Below are positions 14,752 through 20,138 of a DNA stretch of 34,321 bases, piece by piece. The translations under genes were made by a program, and so were the position numbers. The stretch comes from a virus. Location: IMG/VR virus record IMGVR_UViG_3300021247_000872, positions 1 to 34,321 of that record; one strand, 5' to 3'. Below the pieces are notes generated by a model. That model had not been told where the DNA came from, did not search any database, and worked only from the letters and a program-made list of their open reading frames with translations. The stretch's first letter is position 1, and each line of letters opens with the position of its first letter.

Positions 14752-15246
14752 TTAGACAGTGGCCATTTTTTCTTTTTGGCCGAGCATTTCTAATTTTGTG
14801 TCAGTAATTTTCCTCATACAATCACCGAGCCAAAAATAATCAAAATAAATCTGATTAAGAATTGTTTCGTATTTTTTGCCGTAGTATTCTTTAGCATCAT
14901 CACAATTGAAGTCTAAATAGTCTTCCTTGTAAGTGTCAAAGGTATAAGTTTCATCAGTATCATCTAAATCGTTGTAAGTCCTAATCACTTCGAGCATAAT
15001 CATCGCATCAACATAATCTTCTTCATGTGCGAGTTTATTGTCGATAATAATTTCTTTGTAAGTGCTATCAAAGAGGCGCAATTCTTTATTAGAGATAGTT
15101 TTGAAGTCGAGTAATTGTCTTATAGCATTAGCCATTTCAAGATAATCTGCTTCAACGGAGAGTAAGTCCTGGAAACCGTACCAGTCATTTTGTCTTACAG
15201 CTGACATAATAGCTGTATTTACATCGATCAAGTTGTGTGTCTTCAT
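14752..15246 (-). CDS. Unknown acidic early protein (164 aa)
   Basis: A strongly acidic, mainly helical protein. The stretch from about residue 93 to 122 (NDLDDTDETYTFDTYKEDYL) is dense in Asp and Glu. No family was recognised. The charge pattern is compatible with a DNA-mimic or host-protein inhibitor, which is inference only. It carries a double leader AAAGGAATAGGAATAAATAAA before the start. Confidence 0.65.
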   Translation of the reverse strand: MKTHNLIDVNTAIMSAVRQNDWYGFQDLLSVEADYLEMANAIRQLLDFKTISNKELRLFDSTYKEIIIDNKLAHEEDYVDAMIMLEVIRTYNDLDDTDETYTFDTYKEDYLDFNCDDAKEYYGKKYETILNQIYFDYFWLGDCMRKITDTKLEMLGQKEKMATV

Positions 15247-15268
15247 TTTATTTATTCCTATTCCTTTA

Positions 15269-15652
15269 TTAATAATCTACATCTACAAGGCAAGCATCGT
15301 AGTGGCGGAAACCATGACAGATAGCTTCACATAATTCTTCAGATACAACAGGCTTAAGAGCAGCAATCTCTGGATAGTTGTAAGTGTTAGTATCATCATC
15401 AATTGAGCAGATAGCAGCGTACCATTCTACCACGTTTTCAATTGCGTGTATTTGGTATCCGTAGTTTTCAATGTTGAGACAATTACTTTCAATACCATAG
15501 CTGATAATTTCACAGGCAACTTTTTCTGTGTCTGTAAGTGTCCAGTGTGTATCAGTTGTTTTGCTATTGTCGATAAGGAGCTGTGTTAAATCTGATAATC
15601 TAACAAGCATAAGAGATACTGGCATAATAGCCTGTGTGTTTTTCAATTCCAT
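15269..15652 (-). CDS. Unknown acidic early protein (127 aa)
   Basis: An acidic soluble protein with several cysteines and a C-terminus ACLVDVDY. No family was recognised. It is the first gene after the strong promoter at 15740-15768. Its leader AAAGGAATAAATAAA lies directly after a small hairpin (AGGAG-CTAACA-CTCCT), so access to the ribosome site could be controlled. Confidence 0.65.
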   Translation of the reverse strand: MELKNTQAIMPVSLMLVRLSDLTQLLIDNSKTTDTHWTLTDTEKVACEIISYGIESNCLNIENYGYQIHAIENVVEWYAAICSIDDDTNTYNYPEIAALKPVVSEELCEAICHGFRHYDACLVDVDY

Positions 15653-15739
15653 TTTATTTATTCCTTTAGGAGTGTTAGCTCCTTTTTTATTAATTCTGTA
15701 TTCGAGTAATTTATTCCTTCATTTCTCGGCTACATAACT
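15653..15739 (-). other. Leader of the early operon with hairpins around AAGGAATAA
   Basis: The predicted untranslated leader contains an extra AAGGAATAAA enclosed by CGAG and CTCG, then the AGGAG/CTCCT hairpin, then the functional ribosome site. The extra AAGGAATAA has no reading frame of note: an ATG before it meets a stop after two codons. It may act as a decoy or standby site. Confidence 0.4.
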
Positions 15740-15768
15740 ATTATAGTGTTTCTTTCTGTTTCTCGCAA
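15740..15768 (-). promoter_or_regulatory. Sigma70-type early promoter
   Basis: On the minus strand: TTGCGA, 17 bases, TATAAT. This is a near-consensus promoter about 85 bases before the first start codon of the operon 15652-11651. An inverted repeat overlaps both boxes (see operator). Confidence 0.8.
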
Positions 15769-15775
15769 CACTATA
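15743..15775. promoter_or_regulatory. Inverted-repeat operator over early promoter
   Basis: TATAGTGTT and AACACTATA form a nine-base inverted repeat with a 15-base spacer. One arm abuts the -35 and the other overlaps the -10. This arrangement is typical of a repressor that blocks polymerase. The regulator is unknown; the phage HTH-Xre protein is one candidate. Confidence 0.6.
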
Positions 15776-15851
15776 CCTTCTTTTTTTTACAATTTTTACA
15801 ATTATTTTTTTTGGAGGCTGTTATTAGCAGTAATTTCTGGAAAAAGAGAGA

Positions 15852-15884
15852 GAAGAGAGCAGGAGTTTTTAGGCTCCTGCTCCT
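15852..15884 (-). terminator. Rho-independent terminator after 15890 gene
   Basis: On the minus strand GAGCAGGAG pairs with CTCCTGCTC across an eight-base loop, a few bases after the stop codon. It is followed by a pyrimidine-rich stretch (TCTTCTCTCTCTTTTT). It separates the first early gene from the promoter of the next operon. Confidence 0.75.
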
Positions 15885-15889
15885 TTATT

Positions 15890-16207
15890 TTATTGATCTA
15901 ACGCTACACTTTCAAAGGAGAAAGAAAACTTTGCGTATTTTTCAATAGAGAGTTGGCTGCTCTCGGAAAAGCAAACTTCGTTGATAGCCTCAAGTACCAT
16001 GGAAACATAAGTATCAGCTTCAGCAAGTACAACGCAGTAATCATCACCAGTTGTCCAGAGCTTATTCTTCTGGCTCTCAACTTCTTCCTTGACAGCTCTC
16101 TTGGAGAAGTGTAGGCCATTTTCGTTTATGGCCTGGAAAATACCGGAGAGTACATCGCTCTCTTTAGCAACAACTATAGGAGTTGTCTTAATCTTCATCT
16201 TAATCAT
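15890..16207 (-). CDS. Unknown immediate-early protein (105 aa)
   Basis: A soluble protein, basic at the start (MIKMKIKTTPIVVAKESD) and acidic later. No family was recognised. It has its own consensus promoter, AAGGAATAAAACAA leader and terminator, and is therefore a single-gene, probably highly expressed, immediate-early unit. Candidates are a host-takeover or anti-defence protein; this is inference from arrangement only. Confidence 0.7.
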   Translation of the reverse strand: MIKMKIKTTPIVVAKESDVLSGIFQAINENGLHFSKRAVKEEVESQKNKLWTTGDDYCVVLAEADTYVSMVLEAINEVCFSESSQLSIEKYAKFSFSFESVALDQ

Positions 16208-16223
16208 TTGTTTTATTCCTTGT

Positions 16224-16243
16224 AGGTAAGTGTGTGCTTACCT
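16224..16243. repeat. AGGTAAG/CTTACCT palindrome at predicted transcript start
   Basis: A perfect seven-base inverted repeat with a six-base loop, covering the predicted +1 of the 16207 gene. It could be an operator or a 5' RNA hairpin. Confidence 0.6.
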
Positions 16244-16249
16244 GTCTTT

Positions 16250-16277
16250 ATTCTACCTCTATTCAAGCAGTTGTCAA
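16250..16277 (-). promoter_or_regulatory. Consensus sigma70 promoter of 15890-16207 gene
   Basis: Minus strand: TTGACA, 16 bases, TAGAAT. The -35 is perfect and the -10 differs by one base. It lies about 45 bases before the start codon. Several TACCT/AGGTA motifs surround it. Confidence 0.82.
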
Positions 16278-16575
16278 GTGTTTCCTGCGTCCTACCTGTG
16301 TATTCCTATTATAGAGGAGTGTTGCCTACCATTTCTGTGTAGGTACTGACATTATACATCTTCTGTGCGGCATTTGCTTATTCCTTCTTCTAATCATGAG
16401 TGTATCTGTCTCTATTATCTTACGTTTCAAAATACAGACACACTTAAGTCAGCCAATTTCCGAAACCATCTTATGTTGAGTATTTCTGTAGGAATAATCA
16501 ACTTATTAATCCTGACTAAAATGATCGAAATAATCAACAAAGCGATCCAACACAGGTGTATTTAGGTTTTTCTGG

Positions 16576-16609
16576 AAATCTCTGAAACCCGGTTTAAAAA
16601 ATTATTTGG
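16576..16609 (+). repeat. 34-base direct repeat, copy 1
   Basis: AAATCTCTGAAACCCGG continuing as TTTAAAAAATTATTTGG. It differs from copy 2 at two positions. Copies lie 193 bases apart start to start. Confidence 0.85.
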
Positions 16610-16636
16610 TAATCGTTTTTTTGTATTCATGTTGTG

Positions 16637-16700
16637 TTTGTAATTGTTTTTAAGTTTTTGTAATTGTTTTATTTGTAAATCCAGGAATTGTAATTGAAAA
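16637..16700 (+). repeat. TTGTAATTG iteron-like repeats
   Basis: TTTGTAATTGTTTT occurs at 16637 and 16657, exactly 20 bases apart, and ATTGTAATTGAAAA at 16687. The even spacing, about two helical turns between the first two, suggests protein-binding iterons. Confidence 0.5.
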
Positions 16701-16768
16701 ATAATCTTGGAAAAATCTATCTACAATTTTATGAGCTGTTATGTGTGTATTATTTTGGAGCTCTCAAA

Positions 16769-16802
16769 AAATCTCTCAACCCCGGTTTAAAAAATTATTT
16801 GG
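16769..16802 (+). repeat. 34-base direct repeat, copy 2
   Basis: AAATCTCTCAACCCCGG continuing as TTTAAAAAATTATTTGG, 32 of 34 identical to copy 1. The intact GC-rich CCCGG in an otherwise AT-only region suggests selection. Confidence 0.85.
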
Positions 16803-17022
16803 AATATCTTTTTTAGGATTTTATTTTGTAGGTTTTTTCTTGTAATTTTTAGAATGAATTAGTAAGCGCTTTTTTATAAATTATTCCAGAAAAAAGTCCA
16901 CAGATTTTTCTACAGAATAAATAGGCAAAAATAAAGCATTTAAGGCATTTTTATTAGTGTTATGAGTGTTTGTATTATTCTTCTATAAAAAGCGCTAAAA
17001 CAATAAGATTTGAGGCTAAATT

Positions 17023-17148
17023 ATGATACTTCCAGAAGTTGTTAGGTTAGGTTTTATAGATTCTGTTATTATTGGTATTTATGTACTTTGTGTATGGAAT
17101 TGTATAGAATATTTTGTCAATTGGCTTAAGAAGAAGCGAAATAAATAA
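17023..17148 (+). CDS. Tiny membrane protein (41 aa)
   Basis: A hidden short gene with a good TTGAGG ribosome site eight bases before ATG. The protein starts MILPEVVRLG, has one hydrophobic segment at about residues 10-31, then a basic tail ending KKKRNK, giving an expected C-terminus-inside topology. Isolated in a control region, it resembles small phage membrane effectors (superinfection exclusion or host inhibition), but the function is unknown. Confidence 0.6.
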   Translation: MILPEVVRLGFIDSVIIGIYVLCVWNCIEYFVNWLKKKRNK

Positions 17149-17241
17149 GTGTGTCCAAAAGTAGTGTTTCCTTAATATATTACATATAGATACACTTTAA
17201 AAAGAAAAGAAAAAGAAGCAAAAAGAAAAGAAAGTATTGAA

Positions 17242-17259
17242 GCATTTGCAAGCAAATGC
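17242..17259. repeat. Palindrome GCATTTGC-AA-GCAAATGC
   Basis: An eight-base perfect stem with two unpaired bases; the first of the hairpin series. Confidence 0.75.
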
Positions 17260-17310
17260 GCTTATTCTACTCTTAATTGTTATTCTTTATTTATTTGTTA
17301 TTGTAGAGTA

Positions 17311-17330
17311 CATAACTCTAACGAGTTATG
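17311..17330. repeat. Palindrome CATAACTC-TAAC-GAGTTATG
   Basis: An eight-base stem with TAAC loop. The same 20-mer recurs in inverted orientation at 17587-17606, where the loop reads GTTA. Confidence 0.85.
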
Positions 17331-17331
17331 T

Positions 17332-17398
17332 TTCTGCTCTTCTTATATTAAGCTACAAGACTAACGTCTTGCTTAACGCTTAAATAAGAAGATCAGAA
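17332..17398 (+). ncRNA. Large two-level stem-loop, candidate structured RNA
   Basis: Outer stem: TTCTG and TCTTCTTAT pair with ATAAGAAGA and CAGAA, with one mismatch between the blocks. Inner stem: TTAAG/CTTAA and CAAGAC/GTCTTG with a TAAC loop and a three-base bulge. About 25 paired bases in 67 nt is far from chance. Transcription of this strand is assumed, not shown. Confidence 0.5.
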
Positions 17399-17399
17399 G

Positions 17400-17414
17400 T
17401 ACAGCTTCGCTGTA
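17400..17414. repeat. Palindrome TACAGC-TTC-GCTGTA
   Basis: A six-base stem and three-base loop directly after the large stem-loop, followed by a T-run (TACTTTTTTTTA) about 9 bases later. The pair could act as a terminator for a plus-strand RNA covering the hairpins. Confidence 0.55.
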
Positions 17415-17586
17415 TTACCTACTTTTTTTTAGAGAACACTTTATAGTAGAACAATATCTTATTCCTCCTATTCTGTTCTGGTTATTTATTTAAAAAGAAA
17501 AAGATAAGAGAAAAACTACAATGTCTCCTATGAATGAATGTATGACGAAGCTTTAGCGAGGAAGGAATGAAGAATAGGAGCATTAC

Positions 17587-17606
17587 ATAACTCGTTAGAG
17601 TTATGT
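17587..17606. repeat. Palindrome CATAACTC-GTTA-GAGTTATG
   Basis: The exact reverse complement of the element at 17311-17330. It lies just upstream of the TGATAAAATA element before the 17641 gene. Confidence 0.85.
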
Positions 17607-17612
17607 TGTATT

Positions 17613-17622
17613 GATAAAATAA
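17613..17622 (+). promoter_or_regulatory. TGATAAAATA element before 17641 gene
   Basis: Plus-strand copy of the late-operon element, 28 bases before the start and just before a GAGGTAG ribosome site. It is the only exact plus-strand copy noticed. It would link this gene to the same regulon. Confidence 0.5.
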
Positions 17623-17640
17623 TTATGAGGTAGTTTTAAA

Positions 17641-18066
17641 ATGACAAAGTTAGAAAATGTAAATATTCTTTTATCTGGAAAAATCTATGATAAAGTTGGT
17701 TATGTATTTAAATCAGAATTAAGTAAAGATATCAAAGGAACTGAAATAAAAGTTTCTATTGATGAGATTGTAGTTGATGATTATAATTTATTAGTTGCTG
17801 ATATTGTTGATTTAGATGTTTATGAAGTTAATAAAGTAGCTCAAGTATTAAGATGGAGTAATAGACCAGTATTTTTAGTACTTGATGAGAATGATGATAA
17901 TTTAAATGTTATTAGAAGATTTGAATATAATTATCATGTAGATGAGAAAAAGATTTATGCTTATTTTAATTTGCATCTTCCTACTTGTAAAGGTTGTTTA
18001 GAAAATCTTTACAATCCAAAAGAAATTGTAAATGAAGAAGGAAATAGTAATCCAGAAGTTGTATAA
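17641..18066 (+). CDS. Unknown 141-residue protein, possibly receiver-like fold
   Basis: An alternating strand/helix pattern (NVNILLSGKIYDKVGYVFKS, then YNLLVADIVDLDVYEVNKVA, then RPVFLVLDENDD) gives the impression of a response-regulator receiver or Rossmann-like fold, but no phospho-acceptor signature is complete. The C-terminal part has a CKGC pair (PTCKGCLENLY) that may bind metal. The gene forms a separate unit: a TGATAAAATA element and GAGGTAG before it, a strong terminator after it. No function is assigned. Confidence 0.65.
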   Translation: MTKLENVNILLSGKIYDKVGYVFKSELSKDIKGTEIKVSIDEIVVDDYNLLVADIVDLDVYEVNKVAQVLRWSNRPVFLVLDENDDNLNVIRRFEYNYHVDEKKIYAYFNLHLPTCKGCLENLYNPKEIVNEEGNSNPEVV

Positions 18067-18107
18067 GAATAGTAATACTCATTGGCATTGGTATTAAACT
18101 CCTAAAG

Positions 18108-18138
18108 AAGAGGACTATGTTAATTCATAGTCCTTTTT
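18108..18138 (+). terminator. Rho-independent terminator after 17641 gene
   Basis: AGGACTATG pairs perfectly with CATAGTCCT, extended by AAG/TTT-type pairs, with a six-base loop and a run of seven T residues. It lies about 40 bases after the stop codon. Confidence 0.9.
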
Positions 18139-18160
18139 TATTATTAATTGAGAAATAAAA

Positions 18161-18541
18161 ATGAAACAAGAAGCAAAGATACAAATAGAGATTTTTGATT
18201 GGATTAGAAATAATGAAGAAGAGTTTGAAGTATTAAAATGTATTTATCATACTCCTAATTCTTTTTTTGGAACAGGATTTGGAATTATAAATCATCTTAA
18301 AAAATTAGGAATGAGAAATGGTGTTTATGATATTATTGTTCCTATTGATAATGATGTTTATTCAGCTCTTTATATAGAAGTTAAAAGTAAGAATGGTAAA
18401 TTATCAGAATCTCAAAAGCAATTTAAAGATGTAATTATGAGACATACTTCTAAATGGCCTCTTTTTGTAGAGGTATTTGATAGTAATTCTGGAATAGAAC
18501 TAATAAGTAAGTATTTAGGCCTTTATGAAGAGGAAGAATAA
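18161..18541 (+). CDS. VRR-NUC domain nuclease
   Basis: A 126-residue stand-alone VRR-NUC protein of the PD-(D/E)XK superfamily. Diagnostic residues are E4 and Q8 near the N-terminus, HTPN (30-33), GVYDIIVP (54-61, D57), YIEVKSKNGKLSESQ (71-85; E73 and K75 catalytic), and the KQF helix. Phage members of this family act as junction or flap nucleases in replication, recombination or packaging. The ribosome site is weak (TTGAGAAATAAAA). It lies after the terminator of the previous gene, so it needs readthrough or its own promoter. Confidence 0.9.
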   Translation: MKQEAKIQIEIFDWIRNNEEEFEVLKCIYHTPNSFFGTGFGIINHLKKLGMRNGVYDIIVPIDNDVYSALYIEVKSKNGKLSESQKQFKDVIMRHTSKWPLFVEVFDSNSGIELISKYLGLYEEEE

Positions 18542-18608
18542 GAATACTTATAGAATTAAAAATAATGGCTAAATGAGCTTGTTTTAGGCTTAAAATTGAG
18601 GATTATAA

Positions 18609-18878
18609 ATGATTGATTACATTACATTTACAGATATTAAAATGTTTTGCGATATTTGGTGGAAAGCATCAGTTAAAGATGAAGAGAATAGTATTTATTC
18701 CAACGAGATTTTTACATTTAAGATTGCTGAACATGACAGTAGAGAAGCAATTGTTGTTGTCATAAGAACTGAAAATGGTGTAGTTAGTTTTTTAATTGAC
18801 AAATTATTATTAAGAGATAGTTTTATTCCTGAAGCAATTTTAGCTGATAATATTTGTCGTTATTTGAGTAAAATATAA
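18609..18878 (+). CDS. Unknown 89-residue protein
   Basis: A small soluble protein with mixed strands and helices (IDYITFTDIKMFCDIWWKAS; AIVVVIRTENGVVSFLIDKL). No family was recognised. It has a good TTGAGG site, and its stop overlaps the start of the following tiny membrane protein (TAATG), so the two are translationally coupled. Confidence 0.65.
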   Translation: MIDYITFTDIKMFCDIWWKASVKDEENSIYSNEIFTFKIAEHDSREAIVVVIRTENGVVSFLIDKLLLRDSFIPEAILADNICRYLSKI

Positions 18879-18967
18879 TGATAAAGAAAACACTTCAAAT
18901 TGTGGCATTTTTAGGCTTATTTTTAGTATTCTTATATAATATTGGTTTTATTATTATTGCGAGGTAA
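18878..18967 (+). CDS. Tiny membrane protein (29 aa)
   Basis: The frame starts MIKKTLQIVAFLG and continues as an almost unbroken hydrophobic segment (residues 6-28) ending IIIAR. Its start overlaps the previous stop, and its last codons carry the GAGG ribosome site of the next gene. It is a single-pass membrane peptide with positive N-terminus, of unknown function. Confidence 0.55.
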   Translation: MIKKTLQIVAFLGLFLVFLYNIGFIIIAR

Positions 18968-18970
18968 AAG

Positions 18971-19339
18971 ATGGAATATATTAGAGATTTACAACAAAAA
19001 ATTAAAGATTTAGAAGAAGAATTACAACAACAAAAAGCAGACTATACAATGGATAAAGCTCGTGTTGTTTATGCTTATCATATTCTTAATGCTGGTAGAG
19101 ATGAGCATGTTTTAATGCATATGGATGATAAAGCAAGAGAAGTTGTATTTTGGAAGATGAAGTATGATCAGGTTGTTTCAGAAGTTGAGCATTATAAAAA
19201 GAGTAATAAAGCTTGGCAAGAAAAGTATGAGAAATTATTTGAAAAGAATCAGATTACTTTAAATGCTATTGAAGAACTTGAAAAACATATTGACCAATGT
19301 TTAGATTGTAGACGTGGTATTAAGAGATGTTGTAAATGA
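18971..19339 (+). CDS. Coiled-coil protein with C-terminal cysteine cluster
   Basis: A 122-residue, highly charged, helical protein. Residues 1-30 (RDLQQKIKDLEEELQQQKAD) and 55-110 show heptad-like coiled coil. The C-terminus CLDCRRGIKRCCK has five cysteines, so metal binding or disulphide linking is possible. It is coupled to a following tiny membrane protein by an ATGA overlap. No family was recognised; a scaffold or membrane-associated complex is one reading. Confidence 0.65.
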   Translation: MEYIRDLQQKIKDLEEELQQQKADYTMDKARVVYAYHILNAGRDEHVLMHMDDKAREVVFWKMKYDQVVSEVEHYKKSNKAWQEKYEKLFEKNQITLNAIEELEKHIDQCLDCRRGIKRCCK

Positions 19340-19434
19340 ATGAGTTTATAACATGGCTTCATTTGATACAACTTATTCTTTGTTCATTTTATATTGGTTA
19401 TGTAATTTCTGAAAAAATAAACAATAAGAAATAA
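19336..19434 (+). CDS. Tiny membrane protein (32 aa)
   Basis: It starts inside the stop of the coiled-coil gene (ATGA overlap). The sequence opens MNEFITWLHLIQLILC, has one hydrophobic segment (about 5-24) and a basic tail EKINNKK. Overlap and topology match the other hidden membrane peptides in this region. Function unknown. Confidence 0.5.
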   Translation: MNEFITWLHLIQLILCSFYIGYVISEKINNKK

Positions 19435-19463
19435 ACACAAGGAATAATTTTTGTTTAATTTTG

Positions 19464-19469
19464 TATAAT
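19464..19469 (+). promoter_or_regulatory. TATAAT -10 box of candidate ncRNA
   Basis: A perfect TATAAT preceded by a T-rich stretch. There is no TTGACA at the right distance; AAGGAATA lies 17 bases upstream of it. The predicted transcript starts near 19476. Confidence 0.55.
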
Positions 19470-19476
19470 ATATATG

Positions 19477-19625
19477 TAAGGTCAGACAGCAGACAGAAAG
19501 TTGATTTTAGTCTCTTTGAAAAAACGTGGATTAGTCAACATTAAAATGAGCAATACGAGACTTTAAGAAGAAATAAAGCCACTTATCGTAACACATTTCT
19601 GTGCGAAAATAGGTGGCTTTATTGT
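19477..19625 (+). ncRNA. Candidate phage non-coding RNA, about 150 nt
   Basis: A non-coding interval with its own TATAAT and terminator. Pairings visible: GTTGATT (19500-19506) with AGTCAAC (19533-19539), and AGTCTC (19509-19514), which lies inside that loop, with GAGACT (19557-19562) outside it. Together these make an H-type pseudoknot. The 5' end carries repeated CAGACAG-like sequence (TCAGACAGCAGACAG). No known RNA family was recognised. An RNA that regulates host or phage mRNAs, or a packaging or defence-related RNA, are open options. Confidence 0.55.
19572..19623 (+). terminator. Long structured terminator of candidate ncRNA
   Basis: AATAAAGCCAC pairs with GTGGCTTTATT and extends inward by TTAT/ATAG. 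The loop holds a second small hairpin, CACA-TTTC-TGTG. It is followed by GTTGTATAAG, so the T-run is short. It is convincing as an RNA 3' structure. Confidence 0.75.
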
Positions 19626-19683
19626 TGTATAAGATAAATATAAAATAAAAGATCCCAGGTTTATTTTTAAATGAGAGCTATAG

Positions 19684-19721
19684 CCAACTTGTAAATAATA
19701 CTTACATGTTGGCTATTCTTT
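19684..19721. terminator. Bidirectional terminator between ncRNA and lysis genes
   Basis: ATAGCCAAC pairs with GTTGGCTAT, with an inner GTAA/TTAC. On the plus strand it is followed by TCTTTTATCTTTT. It lies at the end of the minus-strand lysis genes and so separates convergent units. Confidence 0.8.
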
Positions 19722-19903
19722 TATCTTTTGTATCTTTGAAATTGTTCTACATTTAGGATGTTAATTAATGCTGCTAAATCTTTTGGATCAAGTTTTGAAA
19801 TTGTTATTTTTTCTATCGTTAATGGTTTTTGTATCTTTACTTGCTTTGTATGATTTAGTAAAGGTACTTGTAATAAAAATAATAGACAGATTAAATTATT
19901 CAT
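19721..19903 (-). CDS. Small secreted/membrane protein of lysis cluster
   Basis: A 60-residue protein starting MNNLICLLFLLQVPLLNH, a short signal-like hydrophobic stretch without a lipobox, followed by a basic then helical tail (DLAALINILNVEQFQRYKR). A longer frame begins upstream, but this ATG overlaps the preceding gene's stop and has AAAGG before it. Position after the endolysin suggests a spanin-like or other lysis accessory role; no family match is claimed. Confidence 0.5.
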   Translation of the reverse strand: MNNLICLLFLLQVPLLNHTKQVKIQKPLTIEKITISKLDPKDLAALINILNVEQFQRYKR

Positions 19904-20129
19904 AGCCTTTTCCAATACCAGCATTACCAGAGACTGTTTTACGATGATATAGCTCAATTTGAACAGCTTTGTCTATTAGCTTCATATCATCATCAGAAAG
20001 TGTCTTAAACACTTGTTTTACGCCGTTTTTTTGAAGTTCTTGAATCAATACACTACCTAATGGAAGTTTATTTAAATCTACTTCTGGAATACCAATTTTT
20101 TTATTAAATAATTTGCTTAAAATACTCAT
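19896..20129 (-). CDS. Unknown 77-residue protein of lysis cluster
   Basis: A soluble helical protein (MSILSKLFNKKIGIPEVDL opening; DDDMKLIDKAVQIELYHRKT helix). It has no membrane segment, so it is not itself a holin. It lies nine bases after the endolysin and overlaps the next gene by eight bases. It has a good AGAGGT ribosome site. Function unknown; a lysis regulator or partner of the endolysin is possible from context. Confidence 0.6.
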   Translation of the reverse strand: MSILSKLFNKKIGIPEVDLNKLPLGSVLIQELQKNGVKQVFKTLSDDDMKLIDKAVQIELYHRKTVSGNAGIGKGYE

Positions 20130-20138
20130 AATTTACCT

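Larger units (their letters stand above)
16208..17022. other. Large intergenic control region
   Basis: About 815 bases without convincing genes. It contains the promoter and TACCT repeats (16224-16344), an imperfect inverted repeat AGTGTATCTG/CAGACACACT (16399-16444), two 34-base direct repeats (16576, 16769), TTGTAATTG repeats (16637-16700), and an inverted AGCGCTTTTT pair (16865-16878, 16984-16996). A second origin or packaging/control site is possible. Confidence 0.5.
17149..17640 (+). other. Hairpin-dense non-coding region
   Basis: About 490 bases with no supportable gene. The listed hairpins are at 17242-17259, 17311-17330, 17332-17398, 17400-17414 and 17587-17606, plus CTCCTAT/ATAGGAG arms at 17525 and 17574. 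The purine-rich start (AAAGAAAAGAAAAAGAAG) precedes them. Structured RNA, a cruciform origin or regulatory DNA are all possible. Confidence 0.6.

Noticed and set aside
16365-16565. Plus-strand frame of 66 codons
   Set aside because: It has a GTG start without a ribosome site, atypical composition and lies in a repeat-bearing control region.
16576-16802. CRISPR array
   Set aside because: There are only two 34-base copies 193 bases apart; no regular spacers or cas genes.
16911-16930. DnaA box near AAGTCCACAG
   Set aside because: It matches TTATCCACA at only some positions and no further boxes are nearby.
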